Assembly (NCBI GenBank): GCA_009780885.1
Contig: WQZF01000026.1
Coordinates: 1-32,231, forward strand
DNA length: 32,231 nucleotides
Direction: 5' to 3'
DNA from: Betaproteobacteria bacterium
Lineage (GTDB): Bacteria > Pseudomonadota > Gammaproteobacteria > Burkholderiales > Rhodocyclaceae
Shown here in pieces: positions 24,442 through 32,107 of this stretch. Within the stretch, counting starts at the first letter, position 1, and the number at the start of each line of letters is the position of its first letter. Below the pieces are notes generated by a model. The model ran no database searches, was not told the origin of the DNA, and was given only the letters and a program-made list of their open reading frames with translations. A program made the translations under genes and the position numbers.

Positions 24442-25914
24442 TCAGGGTTCGCCGTGGAGACGGGAGGCGATTTCGGATTGCGCATCCTCGTGATGCAGCG
24501 AAGGCGGTTTGCCGACCCATTGCGGCAGGAGCGAACCGACGATCATGCAGAGGGCGGAGATTCCAAGCCCGATCAGTTGCGGCGGAATCGCGCTTTTCTC
24601 GCCAAACAGGAATTCGATGAGCAGCCACGCCGCGACGCCGCCGATGATCGAGGCGAGCGCGCCCTGCGTCGTGGCGCGCTTCCAGAACGCACCGAAGAAA
24701 AGCGGCACGAAGGCGCCGGCCAGCGTGACCTTGTAGGCGCTCTCGACCATCTGGAAAATCGAGGCGGAGGTGTACAACGCGAAATTGAGGACGATGAGGG
24801 TGAAGCAGACGATGCAGATGCGCATCACGCGCAGGAAGGCCCGGTCGTCCATGTCGGGAAGGAAGCCGCGCACGATGTTTTCGGAAAAGGCCACCGAAGG
24901 GGCAAGCAGCGTCGCCGAGGAGCAGCTCATGATCGCCGCGAGCACCGCGCCGAAAAAGACCGCCTGCGCAAAGACGGGCGTATGCTGCAACACGAGGGTC
25001 GGCAAGACCAGTTGCGGGTCGGTTTCGAGCAATTTGTTGAAGAGCTCGGGGTCGATCAGCGTCGCCGAGTAGGCGATGAACATCGGCACGAAACAGAAAA
25101 CGAAATAGATCGAACCACCCAGCACGGAGCCGCCAACCGCCACTTTCGCGCTCTTGGCCGAGGTAATGCGCTGGAAGACATCCTGCTGCGGTATCGAGCC
25201 GAGCATCATCGTCATCCAGGTGCCGATGAAACTCACCCAAAGTTTCCAGTCTCCCCTGGGGAAGAAATCGAGCTTGCCGGCGTCATTCGCATGCGCGATG
25301 ACTGCGCTTGCGCCGCCGGTCATGCCCGAAACGAGCCAGGCGATGTAGAGCATCCCGCCCATGATCACGGTCATCTGCACGAAATCGAGAATGGCGACCG
25401 AGAGCATTCCGCCGACGGTGGTATAGGTGAGCACGATCGCCGCGCCGAGCATCATGCCGGCAGGCTGGCTGATATAGCCGTCGGTGAGCACGTTGAAGAC
25501 CAGGCCAAGCGCCTTGATTTGCGCCGACACCCAGCCCAGGTAGGCGGCGATGATGCAGATCGTCGTCAGGACTTCGACCGTGCGATTGAAGCGTCCGCGA
25601 AAATAATCCCCGAGCGTGAGGATGTTGAGCTTGTAGAGCTTGGTGGAGAAAAAGAAACCGGCGATGATCAGGCACATCGACGCGCCGAACGGATCGGCGA
25701 CGACGCCGCCCAGCCCTTCGCGGACAAAGGTGGCCGAGACGCCAAAGATCGCCTCGGAACCGAACCAGGTGGCGAAGACCGTTGCGGTGACGACCGGCAG
25801 CGGCAAATGACGCCCGGCAACCGCGAAATCCTTGGTGTTATGAACGCGGGTGGCGACAAAAAGCCCGATGCCGATCGAGGCGATCAGATACAACGCAACG
25901 AACCAGATCAGCAT
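24442..25914 (-). CDS. Sodium:solute symporter (SSS family)
   Basis: A 490-residue permease with about 13 membrane segments, of the Na+-coupled SSS family (PutP/ActP-like). Typical pieces are FAVAGRHLPLPVVTATVFATWFGSEAIFG near the N-terminus, LTLGDYFRGRFNRTVEVLTT, YTTVGGMLSVAILDFVQMTVIMGG and MSCSSATLLAPSVAFSENIVR. The substrate cannot be read from sequence. It starts 29 bases after paaK on the same strand, so an organic acid such as an aromatic acid is a reasonable guess, no more. Confidence 0.9.
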   Translation of the reverse strand: MLIWFVALYLIASIGIGLFVATRVHNTKDFAVAGRHLPLPVVTATVFATWFGSEAIFGVSATFVREGLGGVVADPFGASMCLIIAGFFFSTKLYKLNILTLGDYFRGRFNRTVEVLTTICIIAAYLGWVSAQIKALGLVFNVLTDGYISQPAGMMLGAAIVLTYTTVGGMLSVAILDFVQMTVIMGGMLYIAWLVSGMTGGASAVIAHANDAGKLDFFPRGDWKLWVSFIGTWMTMMLGSIPQQDVFQRITSAKSAKVAVGGSVLGGSIYFVFCFVPMFIAYSATLIDPELFNKLLETDPQLVLPTLVLQHTPVFAQAVFFGAVLAAIMSCSSATLLAPSVAFSENIVRGFLPDMDDRAFLRVMRICIVCFTLIVLNFALYTSASIFQMVESAYKVTLAGAFVPLFFGAFWKRATTQGALASIIGGVAAWLLIEFLFGEKSAIPPQLIGLGISALCMIVGSLLPQWVGKPPSLHHEDAQSEIASRLHGEP

Positions 25915-25943
25915 TCCCCGTTATCCCCTGAAGAAGAAAGCCG

Positions 25944-27245
25944 CTACCGGAAGGCATTGCGCTTGTCGATGACGCGCGTGGCCTTGCCTATCGAGCGCGC
26001 GATTCCGCCGACATCGACGACGCGCACCTCCGTGGAAATGCCGATATAGGATTTGATGTGATGCTGCAAATCGCGAGCGGCATATTCCTTGTCGACGATC
26101 GAAGCGTATTCATATTCCGGTTTCATTTCGACGTTGACCGTCAGCGCATCCATATGGCCGTCGCGCCAGACTTCGATGACGTAGTGCGGCGAAAGTTTTT
26201 CGCGCTTGAGGATCAGCTCCTCGATCTGCGACGGGAAAACATTGACGCCGCGAATGATCAGCATGTCGTCGGAACGTCCCGCGATGCGATCCATGCGCCG
26301 CATCGAGCGCGCCGTCGGCGGCAGGAGCCGGGTCAGGTCGCGGGTGCGATAGCGGATCACCGGCAGCGCGCGCTTGGTGAGCGAAGTGAAGACCAGCTCG
26401 CCGGGTTCTCCCTCCGGCAGCACCGCGCCGGTTTCAGGGTCGATGATTTCCGGGTAGAAATGGTCTTCCCAAATGACCGGGCCATCCTTGGTTTCGGCGC
26501 ACTCCGTCGCCACGCCCGGGCCCATGACTTCGGAAAGGCCATAAATGTCGATTGCGTCGATGCCGAAAGTGCCTTCGATTTCGCCGCGCATTGCGCCCGT
26601 CCAGGGTTCCGCGCCGAAGATGCCGATGCGCACGCCTGCGCCTTTCGGGTTCAGGCCCTGGCGCTTGAATTCGTCGGCCAGATTGAGCATGTACGATGGC
26701 GTCATCATCAGGATGTCGGGCCGGAAATCGTTGATCAACTGCACCTGCTTTTCGGTCTGCCCGCCCGACATCGGAATCACCGTGCAGCCGAGACGCTCCG
26801 CGCCGTAATGCGCCCCCAGCCCGCCGGTGAAGAGGCCATAACCGTAGGCGATGTGGACGAGGTCGCCCGGCCTGCCCCCGGCGGCGCGAATCGAGCGCGC
26901 CACGACTTCGGCCCAGACCTCGATATCCTCGCGCGTGTAGCCGACGACGGTAGGCTTGCCGGTCGTTCCGGAGGAAGCGTGCACCCGCACCACTTCGTCG
27001 CGCGGCACCGCAAACATCCCGAATGGATAGTTTTCGCGCAAATCCTGCTTGGTCGTGAATGGAAATTTGGCGAGGTCTTCCAGACGTTTCAGATCGCCCG
27101 GATGAACGCCGGCCGCGTCGAATTTTCTCCGGTAATGCGGAACATTCGCGTAGGCGTGCGCGAGCGACCAGCGCATGCGCTGCAGTTGCACGGCCGCCAA
27201 TTCGTCGCGGCTGGCGGTTTCGATCGGGTCAAGAAGGTTCGACAT
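25944..27245 (-). CDS. paaK: Phenylacetate-CoA ligase
   Basis: A 433-residue adenylate-forming enzyme activating phenylacetate with ATP and CoA. The ATP motif VHASSGTTGKPTVVGYT has SSGTTGKP at 91-98. Others are YGLFTGGLGAHYGAERLGCTVIPMSGG, DIYGLSEVMGPGVATEC, YRTRDLTRL, GRSDDMLIIRGVNVFPSQIEE and a C-terminal KATRVIDKRNAFR. Length and motifs fit PaaK closely. No other paa genes are adjacent; the likely operon partner is the symporter. The 5' leader carries a tandem duplication (CCCAAGAGCA twice) with an AAGAG that may serve as ribosome site. Confidence 0.94.
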   Translation of the reverse strand: MSNLLDPIETASRDELAAVQLQRMRWSLAHAYANVPHYRRKFDAAGVHPGDLKRLEDLAKFPFTTKQDLRENYPFGMFAVPRDEVVRVHASSGTTGKPTVVGYTREDIEVWAEVVARSIRAAGGRPGDLVHIAYGYGLFTGGLGAHYGAERLGCTVIPMSGGQTEKQVQLINDFRPDILMMTPSYMLNLADEFKRQGLNPKGAGVRIGIFGAEPWTGAMRGEIEGTFGIDAIDIYGLSEVMGPGVATECAETKDGPVIWEDHFYPEIIDPETGAVLPEGEPGELVFTSLTKRALPVIRYRTRDLTRLLPPTARSMRRMDRIAGRSDDMLIIRGVNVFPSQIEELILKREKLSPHYVIEVWRDGHMDALTVNVEMKPEYEYASIVDKEYAARDLQHHIKSYIGISTEVRVVDVGGIARSIGKATRVIDKRNAFR

Positions 27246-27254
27246 CGAAAAATC

Positions 27255-27279
27255 TGCTCTTGGGTAATATGCTCTTGGG
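27255..27279 (-). promoter_or_regulatory. Tandem duplicated leader motif upstream of paaK
   Basis: On the minus strand CCCAAGAGCA occurs twice, separated by TATTA (period 15), ending ten bases before the paaK ATG. The proximal copy holds AAGAG, a plausible ribosome site. Confidence 0.45.
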
Positions 27280-27307
27280 CAAAATCCGGGTTTCGATAAT
27301 ACGAAAA

Positions 27308-27343
27308 GTGAGTTCCCCCGGGCTTCGGGCCAAGGGAACTCAC
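27308..27343. promoter_or_regulatory. Large inverted repeat in the paaK/MATE divergent region
   Basis: GTGAGTTCCC (27308-27317) pairs with GGGAACTCAC (27334-27343) around 16 bases. On the minus strand it is followed by TTTTCG, so it may be an attenuator-like hairpin in the paaK leader; it could also be an operator for the divergent genes. No decision possible from sequence alone. Confidence 0.5.
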
Positions 27344-27481
27344 AAGCCCGAAATGGTAAGCGATCCGGAATGGAATTTCAAAAACTATTTTCATGAAAAC
27401 CGGAGTGCCTCCAAGCGGCCTGTTGCGGCGCTTTTGGCGCGGCATGAGATACTTTCCGCCCCTTTGAAAAAACTCCATTCC

Positions 27482-28819
27482 ATGTTCCGCCGCGAAACCC
27501 AACGCATCGCCGCGCTCGCCTGGCCGATCCTGGTAGCCCAGATCGCCGCGATCGGGATGATGATCGTCGACACCGTCGTCCTGGGCCATTACGCCACCAA
27601 GGATCTCGCCGCCGTCGCCGTCGGCAGCGGGGTCTATGTCGCGATCCTGTTTGCGCTGGTCGGCATCTTGCAGGCGGTGGCCCCGATCGTCGCCCATCTC
27701 GTGGGAGCGAAGGAAGATCACCGCGTCGCGGGCGCCCTGCAACAGTCGTTCTGGCTGGCGCTCGCGCTCTGCGTGCCGGGAGTCCTGCTCCTCATCCATC
27801 CCGATCCGATCCTGGCCTTGGCCAGCATCGAGCCGGAGGTGGAAGAAAAATTGCGCGCCTATTTATGGATTCTCGCCTGGGGAATGCCAGCGGCGCTCTT
27901 CTACCGCGTCTTCTATTATTTTTGCAGCGCGCTTGGACGTCCGCGTCCGCTGATGGTGATCAGTTTCGTCGGCACCTTCATTCACGCCCTGCTCGCGTGG
28001 ACACTGGCCCACGGCGCTCCCGGGTTGCCTTGGGGCGCGTTGGGCGCATTGGGCTGCGCCGTCTCCAACGTCGTGGTCAATTTTTTTGAACTGGGATGCG
28101 CGGCGCTCTTCCTCGCCCGCAGCTTCGCGCGCTACCGGCCATTTTCGGACTGGCAGGCGCCGCGTCTTGCCGCGCAGCGCGAAATGCTGCGCCTGGGGCT
28201 GCCGATGGGGCTGTCGGCCTTCGTCGAAATCACTTCCTTTACGCTGATCGCGCTCTTCCTCACCCCGCTTGGCGCCACCGTCGTTGCCGGGCATCGCGTC
28301 GTCGCCAACATCGCCGCCGTCTGCTACATGCTGCCGCTCGCGCTGGCGCTGGCGACGCTGGCCGAAGTCGGGCAGGCCGCCGGCGCGCGGGAATGGCATC
28401 GTTCGCGTGTCGTCGTCGCGGCAGGAATGACGCTGGCGGCGGTGCTCTCCACCCTGCTTGGCGTCCTGCTGTGGTTCTCCGGCCAATCGCTGGCGGCGCT
28501 GGGCAGCGACGACCCGGCAGTGCGCGCCGTTGCGCTCGGACTGATCGGCTACGTTGCGGTCTATCAGTTTTTCGACTCGGCGCAGACCGTCGCCGCGCAT
28601 GCGCTGCGCGGCTACAAGATCACCTTCCTCCCGATGCTCGCGCACATCGTCTGTTTCTGGGGGATCGGCCTGGGGGGAGGCTGGTGGCTGTGCTTTGCCG
28701 CCACCCCGCCGATGGGCGTCGCCGGTTTCTGGATCGGAATCGTCGTCAGCCTCGTCGCTGCGGCGCTCTTCATCTGCGGCATCCTCTGGCACAAAATCCA
28801 CGACTTGCCGAAAGACTGA
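27482..28819 (+). CDS. MATE family efflux transporter
   Basis: A 445-residue exporter with 12 membrane segments in two halves, of the NorM-like MATE family that expels cationic drugs and other compounds with Na+ or H+. Seen are LAWPILVAQIAAIGMMIVDTVVLGHYATKDLAAVAVGSGVY, LQAVAPIVAHLVGAKED, FYRVFYYFCSALGRPRP and the second-half repeat LRLGLPMGLSAFVEITSFTLIALFLTPLGATVVAGHRVVANIA. ATG 27482 fits the family N-terminus; the frame is open much further upstream but with no family character. It diverges from paaK and converges on hsdM. Confidence 0.93.
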   Translation: MFRRETQRIAALAWPILVAQIAAIGMMIVDTVVLGHYATKDLAAVAVGSGVYVAILFALVGILQAVAPIVAHLVGAKEDHRVAGALQQSFWLALALCVPGVLLLIHPDPILALASIEPEVEEKLRAYLWILAWGMPAALFYRVFYYFCSALGRPRPLMVISFVGTFIHALLAWTLAHGAPGLPWGALGALGCAVSNVVVNFFELGCAALFLARSFARYRPFSDWQAPRLAAQREMLRLGLPMGLSAFVEITSFTLIALFLTPLGATVVAGHRVVANIAAVCYMLPLALALATLAEVGQAAGAREWHRSRVVVAAGMTLAAVLSTLLGVLLWFSGQSLAALGSDDPAVRAVALGLIGYVAVYQFFDSAQTVAAHALRGYKITFLPMLAHIVCFWGIGLGGGWWLCFAATPPMGVAGFWIGIVVSLVAAALFICGILWHKIHDLPKD

Positions 28820-28850
28820 GTTTGTTTGAAGCGGCTTTGCAATCGCTTCA

Positions 28851-28928
28851 ATTTTCTAAATTACTTAAATAATGTTCCGCTACTGTGGTGGTGTTGATCT
28901 GTGAATTTTTAAGTCTAATTTAGAAAAT
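28851..28928. repeat. 78-bp repeat family, copy D
   Basis: Begins ATTTTCTAAATT and ends AATTTAGAAAAT, 78 bases, with CGCTACTGTGGTGG near the middle. The conserved half (ACTTAAATAATGTTCCGCTA) is on the left, opposite to copies A and C. It lies between the convergent MATE and hsdM genes and ends a possible gene remnant on the minus strand. Confidence 0.88.
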
Positions 28929-29015
28929 AACAAAGCGCTCTCGATTCAGAACAGCCTGCTTTTCCCTCTCTCTGTTGGCGGCGTAGGCGTACTTCCCGGA
29001 GAAGGGGCTTGCCTC
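28919..29015 (-). pseudogene. Possible gene remnant after hsdM, ended by the repeat
   Basis: Directly after the hsdM stop, one minus-strand frame reads EASPFSGKYAYAANREREKQ then AVLNRERFVIF and stops in the TTTTCTAA of repeat copy D. The peptide looks protein-like, and hsdM is normally followed by another R-M gene. It has no start codon of its own and opens right after TGA. I do not recognise the family. Another frame gives a 34-residue ORF starting with ATGA overlap. Weak evidence. Confidence 0.3.
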
Positions 29016-30476
29016 TCATGATTCCGGCAGCGCAGCCGCCACATCGCGGAAGGATGACAACGCCGCTTCCAGATGCTCGATGATTTCCTGTTGCAGCACA
29101 TCCGGCGCGGGTAGATCGTCCAGATTGTCCAGGCTCTCGTCCTTCAGCCAGAAAATATCCAGGCTGGCCTTGTCGCGGGCGATCAGGTCTTCGTAGCGGT
29201 AATACCTGAAACGCTCGGTTTCCTGCCGCTCGTGCCGGTTTTCCGGGTGATAGCAGTTGATGAAGTCTTGCAGGTCGTCCAGCTTCAACGTGCGGGTCTT
29301 CAGGGTGAAGTGCCTGTTGGTGCGCAAATCGTAGAACCACACGCCCTGGGTATGAACCCGGCCATCCTTGGGCGCGTTATCGAAGAACACCACATTGGCC
29401 TTGACCCCCTGGGCGTAAAAGATGCCGGTGGGCAGACGCAGGATGGTGTGCACATCGCATGTTTCCAACAACTTGCGGCGGATTTTCTCGCCCGCGCCTC
29501 CCTCGAAAAGAACGTTATCGGGCAACACCACTGCGGCCTTGCCACTCAGCTTGAGCATGTTGACGATGTGCTGCAAGAAATTGAGCTGCTTGTTCGACGT
29601 GGTTTCCCAAAAATCCTGGCGCTCGTAGGTCAGCGCATCGCGGTCTTCCTCGCCCTCTTCGTTGGTGATGGTCATGCTGCTCTTCTTGCCGAAAGGCGGA
29701 TTGGCCAGCACGTAATCCGCCTTGACCCTGGGTTCGGCAATCAAGGCGTCAGAACGATCCACCGAAGGCTCCCCGTCCAACTCGCCGATGTTGTGCAGAA
29801 ACAGATTCATCAGGCACAAACGCCGCGTGTTGGGCACGATTTCATTCCCGTGAAAAGCGTGGTTGCGCAAAAACTCCTTTTGCCGCTTGTCCAGCCGGGC
29901 CTCCGGGCGGGTCAGCCAGTCGTAGACTCCGAGAAAAAAACCGCCCGTTCCGCAGGCCGGGTCGCAAATCGTCTTCATCGGATCGGGCCGCACACAGGCC
30001 ACCATTGCCTTGATGACGGCGCGCGGGGTGAAATACTGGCCCGCCCCGCTCTTGGTATCTTCGGCGTTTTTCTGCAACAGCCCTTCGTAGAGGTCGCCCT
30101 TCGTGTCGGCCTCAAGGCTGATCCAGTTTTCGGCGTCGATCATCTGCACCAGACGCGCCAGTTTGGCCGGATCCTGGATCTTGTTCTGCGCCTTGAAAAA
30201 AATGGCTCCAAGCATCCCCGGCTCATTACCCAGCGCGTGCAATGTCGCCAGATAGTGCGACTCCAGCGGTTCCCCCGTCTTGCTGCGCAGGCTCGGCCAA
30301 TCGTAGTCCTTGGGGATACGGGTCTCGCGGTTGTAAGGCGCTTCTGCGTACTCGTGGGCAAATTTCAAAAACAACAGGTAGGTCAGTTGTTCCAGATAGT
30401 CGCCATAGCTCACCCCGTCATCGCGCAGGGTATGGCAGAAATTCCAGACTTTCTGGATGAGGGAGGAGGTATTCAT
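29016..30476 (-). CDS. hsdM: Type I restriction-modification DNA methyltransferase subunit
   Basis: A 486-residue N6-adenine methylase. The HsdM N-terminal helical domain is SLIQKVWNFCHTLRDDGVSYGDYLEQLTYLLFLKFAHEY. AdoMet motif I is DPACGTGGF (172-180); the catalytic motif IV is NPPFGKK (259 on). GQYFTPRAVIKAMV, NEIVPNTRRLCLMNLFLH and LPDNVLFEGGAGEKIRRKLL are typical. The C-terminus (LPAPDVLQQEIIEHLEAALSSF) looks complete. ATG 30476 fits the family start and rejects a longer frame to 30500. No hsdS or hsdR is within the window, though a type I methylase needs HsdS for target choice. It is flanked by relics and a repeat. Confidence 0.93.
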   Translation of the reverse strand: MNTSSLIQKVWNFCHTLRDDGVSYGDYLEQLTYLLFLKFAHEYAEAPYNRETRIPKDYDWPSLRSKTGEPLESHYLATLHALGNEPGMLGAIFFKAQNKIQDPAKLARLVQMIDAENWISLEADTKGDLYEGLLQKNAEDTKSGAGQYFTPRAVIKAMVACVRPDPMKTICDPACGTGGFFLGVYDWLTRPEARLDKRQKEFLRNHAFHGNEIVPNTRRLCLMNLFLHNIGELDGEPSVDRSDALIAEPRVKADYVLANPPFGKKSSMTITNEEGEEDRDALTYERQDFWETTSNKQLNFLQHIVNMLKLSGKAAVVLPDNVLFEGGAGEKIRRKLLETCDVHTILRLPTGIFYAQGVKANVVFFDNAPKDGRVHTQGVWFYDLRTNRHFTLKTRTLKLDDLQDFINCYHPENRHERQETERFRYYRYEDLIARDKASLDIFWLKDESLDNLDDLPAPDVLQQEIIEHLEAALSSFRDVAAALPES

Positions 30477-30516
30477 ATAAGATATTCCGGAAAACAACAA
30501 ACCTTACAACATGATG

Positions 30517-30545
30517 ATAATAAAAGATTATTTCTGTTCTTTCAG
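30517..30545 (-). promoter_or_regulatory. Putative hsdM promoter
   Basis: On the minus strand CTGAAA (-35, 30540-30545) and TATTAT (-10, 30517-30522) are 17 bases apart; transcription would begin about 35 bases before the hsdM ATG. The -35 touches the inverted repeat at 30544-30575, which would allow repression. Confidence 0.45.
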
Positions 30546-30575
30546 TTTATTATCCAAACCATCGGATAATAAACT
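30544..30575. promoter_or_regulatory. HipB-type operator-like inverted repeat
   Basis: AGTTTATTATCC (30544-30555), eight bases, GGATAATAAACT (30564-30575): a perfect 12-base inverted repeat. Its core TATCC-N8-GGATA is the known operator pattern of the E. coli antitoxin HipB. An additional half-like GATAATAAA occurs at 30516-30524. No hipBA gene is in the window, so the regulator is unknown. Confidence 0.6.
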
Positions 30576-30642
30576 CGAATCTGGAGCTTCGCTACCGGGA
30601 GCAGCTTCCAGACTTTCTGGACGAAGGTAAAAAGGGATTCAT
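30576..30642 (-). pseudogene. Possible hsdM 5'-end relic
   Basis: TTCCAGACTTTCTGGA at about 30606-30621, followed by ATTCAT, resembles the plus-strand complement of the hsdM start (30443-30476, same 16 bases then GAGG...ATTCAT). On the minus strand it would read VQKVWKLL, like the hsdM start (IQKVWNFC), but with a frameshift and then loss of similarity. The shared block is itself an inverted repeat (TCCAGA/TCTGGA), so a binding site is an alternative. Confidence 0.35.
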
Positions 30643-30648
30643 GGGCTA

Positions 30649-30678
30649 TTTACATTCAGCTTAATTGCTAGGTTACAC
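30649..30678 (+). promoter_or_regulatory. Weak promoter candidate for the PIN cassette
   Basis: TTTACA (30649-30654) and TTACAC (30673-30678), 18 bases apart, lie about 115 bases before the 244-residue protein gene. Apart from this, the 317-base space 30477-30793 holds the hsdM promoter, operator and relic described separately. Confidence 0.25.
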
Positions 30679-30793
30679 TGGAACGATAAGCAAACGCGAG
30701 GCTGGTAGTAGGAGTCGTTGCAAGGTATCATTCCAGAAAGGAAAAACCCTCAAAGTGTGGTCAGCAGCTTGAACTGCGGCCCATAACGAAAAC

Positions 30794-31528
30794 ATGAAGC
30801 CGAACACCGTCCACTACGATTTCTGCATTGATCGCTTGACGCCTGATACCCTGCGCCTGGCCCGTTTCGTGGATTACGTGGATGCTTTACGCGGCATTTT
30901 CGGTGTAACGGAGGACGTGTATTTCCATCAGGTACGCAAAGGAAGCGCCGTGCTGGAGTTTGCCGCCAAGGGAGAGGCCGTACCACGCATCGAAAAGCGT
31001 CTGCACCTTCTCGGCATCCCCGACATGCCTGCGGACATGGCTGCACACTGGACGAACATCAACCGCTACCTGCGCCGCGACGGCAGCAGCGCCAAGCTGA
31101 CCCGCAAGAGCGGCGGCAAGCCGCTCGCATACTTCGCGGGCATCCGCACACCATTGGCACAAGAAGCCATCGTGCTTGAAAATGGTACTTTGGACGGTGT
31201 CGTGGTCGGCGTGAGGGGGCTGGACGACAGTGTGCCGGTCTGGCTGAAGGCCGATGACGACAGCGTGCTCAAATGCAATGCCAGGCGCGAAATTGCCCGC
31301 CAGCTTGCGCCGCTGTTTGACACCTACGTGCGCGTGGCGGGCAAAGGCAAATGGCGGCGCGGCGACGATGCCCGCTGGACGCTGGAAGAGTTCGATATCC
31401 AGAGCTTCGAGCGGCTGGATGAAACGCCGCTGGAAAAACAGGTGCAGAACATCCAGGCCATTGAAGGCAACGAGTGGAATGAACTGGAAGATGCGCAAGC
31501 CATTTGGCGCGAGTTGAGGGCAGACTGA
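30794..31528 (+). CDS. Uncharacterised protein paired with a PIN-domain protein
   Basis: A 244-residue soluble protein of no family I recognise. The N-terminal 100 residues (VHYDFCIDRLTPDTLRLARFVDYVDALRGIFG, then VYFHQVRKGSAVLEFAAKGEAVPRIEKRL) mix helices and strands. The middle looks strand-rich (VVVGVRGLDDSVPVWLKADD). The C-terminus is acidic and helical (LEKQVQNIQAIEGNEWNELE...WRELRAD), which could wrap a nuclease partner as antitoxin tails do. Its stop overlaps the PIN gene start by one base (TGATG), so the two are made together in order. It is much larger than usual VapB antitoxins. Antitoxin role is inferred from the pairing only. Confidence 0.7.
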   Translation: MKPNTVHYDFCIDRLTPDTLRLARFVDYVDALRGIFGVTEDVYFHQVRKGSAVLEFAAKGEAVPRIEKRLHLLGIPDMPADMAAHWTNINRYLRRDGSSAKLTRKSGGKPLAYFAGIRTPLAQEAIVLENGTLDGVVVGVRGLDDSVPVWLKADDDSVLKCNARREIARQLAPLFDTYVRVAGKGKWRRGDDARWTLEEFDIQSFERLDETPLEKQVQNIQAIEGNEWNELEDAQAIWRELRAD

Positions 31529-32010
31529 TGTTGGTCGTCTTTGATGCCAACATCCTGATTGACCTGTTCAATCCTCGCATCAAAGGCGACCGCCGCGCCA
31601 AGCTGGATGGCTTGCTGGAGCAGCACGGTAAAACCAAGATCATCATCCCCACTCCCAGCTTGACAGAGTACCTGATGCGAGCAGGCAAGGCACGCGATGA
31701 TCTGATGGCAAAACTGACGACCAGCCGTTACTTTCGCATCGAACCATTCGACCAACGCTCGGCCACTGAATGCGCACTGTTGCTGGACAAACATTGGGAT
31801 TCGACCGCACGCAAGCAGGTTAGCCGCACCAAGTTCAAGTTCGATTGGCAAATCGTTGCTATTGCTTTGTCACGCAACGCCACTTGTATTTACAGCGACG
31901 ATATCGACCTGCACCGCATCGGGAAGATGTTGCTTCTCGACGTGAAGGGCATCGACGAGTTGCCCATCCCTGATTCGGCGCGACAAACGAAACTCCCGCT
32001 CGACAAGTAG
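31528..32010 (+). CDS. PIN-domain ribonuclease-like protein (VapC-like)
   Basis: A 160-residue PIN-domain protein. The acidic residues expected for metal binding are present: Asp6 in VVFDANILIDLF, Glu47 in PTPSLTEYLM, Asp106 in KFDWQIVAIAL, and Asp124/Asp125 in CIYSDDIDLHRIG. Such proteins are usually RNA-cutting toxins held by a cognate antitoxin. The ATG at 31528 overlaps the stop of the preceding gene and rejects an eight-codon longer frame. The C-terminal IDELPIPDSARQTKLPLDK is a short tail. A MITE-like repeat begins four bases after the stop. Confidence 0.88.
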   Translation: MLVVFDANILIDLFNPRIKGDRRAKLDGLLEQHGKTKIIIPTPSLTEYLMRAGKARDDLMAKLTTSRYFRIEPFDQRSATECALLLDKHWDSTARKQVSRTKFKFDWQIVAIALSRNATCIYSDDIDLHRIGKMLLLDVKGIDELPIPDSARQTKLPLDK

Positions 32011-32014
32011 CCGC

Positions 32015-32107
32015 TATTGATCCGGCCCGTAAATAGTCTCATGCAACACACATGGCGCGGGGATCGCGGAAATAAAAGTAAATACTATTTGTGTACCGGA
32101 TCAATAA
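32015..32107. repeat. MITE-like element, TTATTGATCCGG family, copy 3
   Basis: Left arm TATTGATCCGGCCCGTAAAT (from 32015) pairs with the complement of the right arm ACTATTTGTGTACCGGATCA plus ATAA (ending 32107), matching at about 20 of 24 positions. The 93-base element has an unrelated interior compared with copy 1. It sits between the PIN gene and the transposase start. Confidence 0.75.

Noticed and set aside
24454-26049. 531-codon plus-strand frame opposite the symporter gene
   Set aside because: Arg/Asp/His-rich shadow of the symporter; no motifs, no ribosome site, and the opposite strand is a clear SSS permease.
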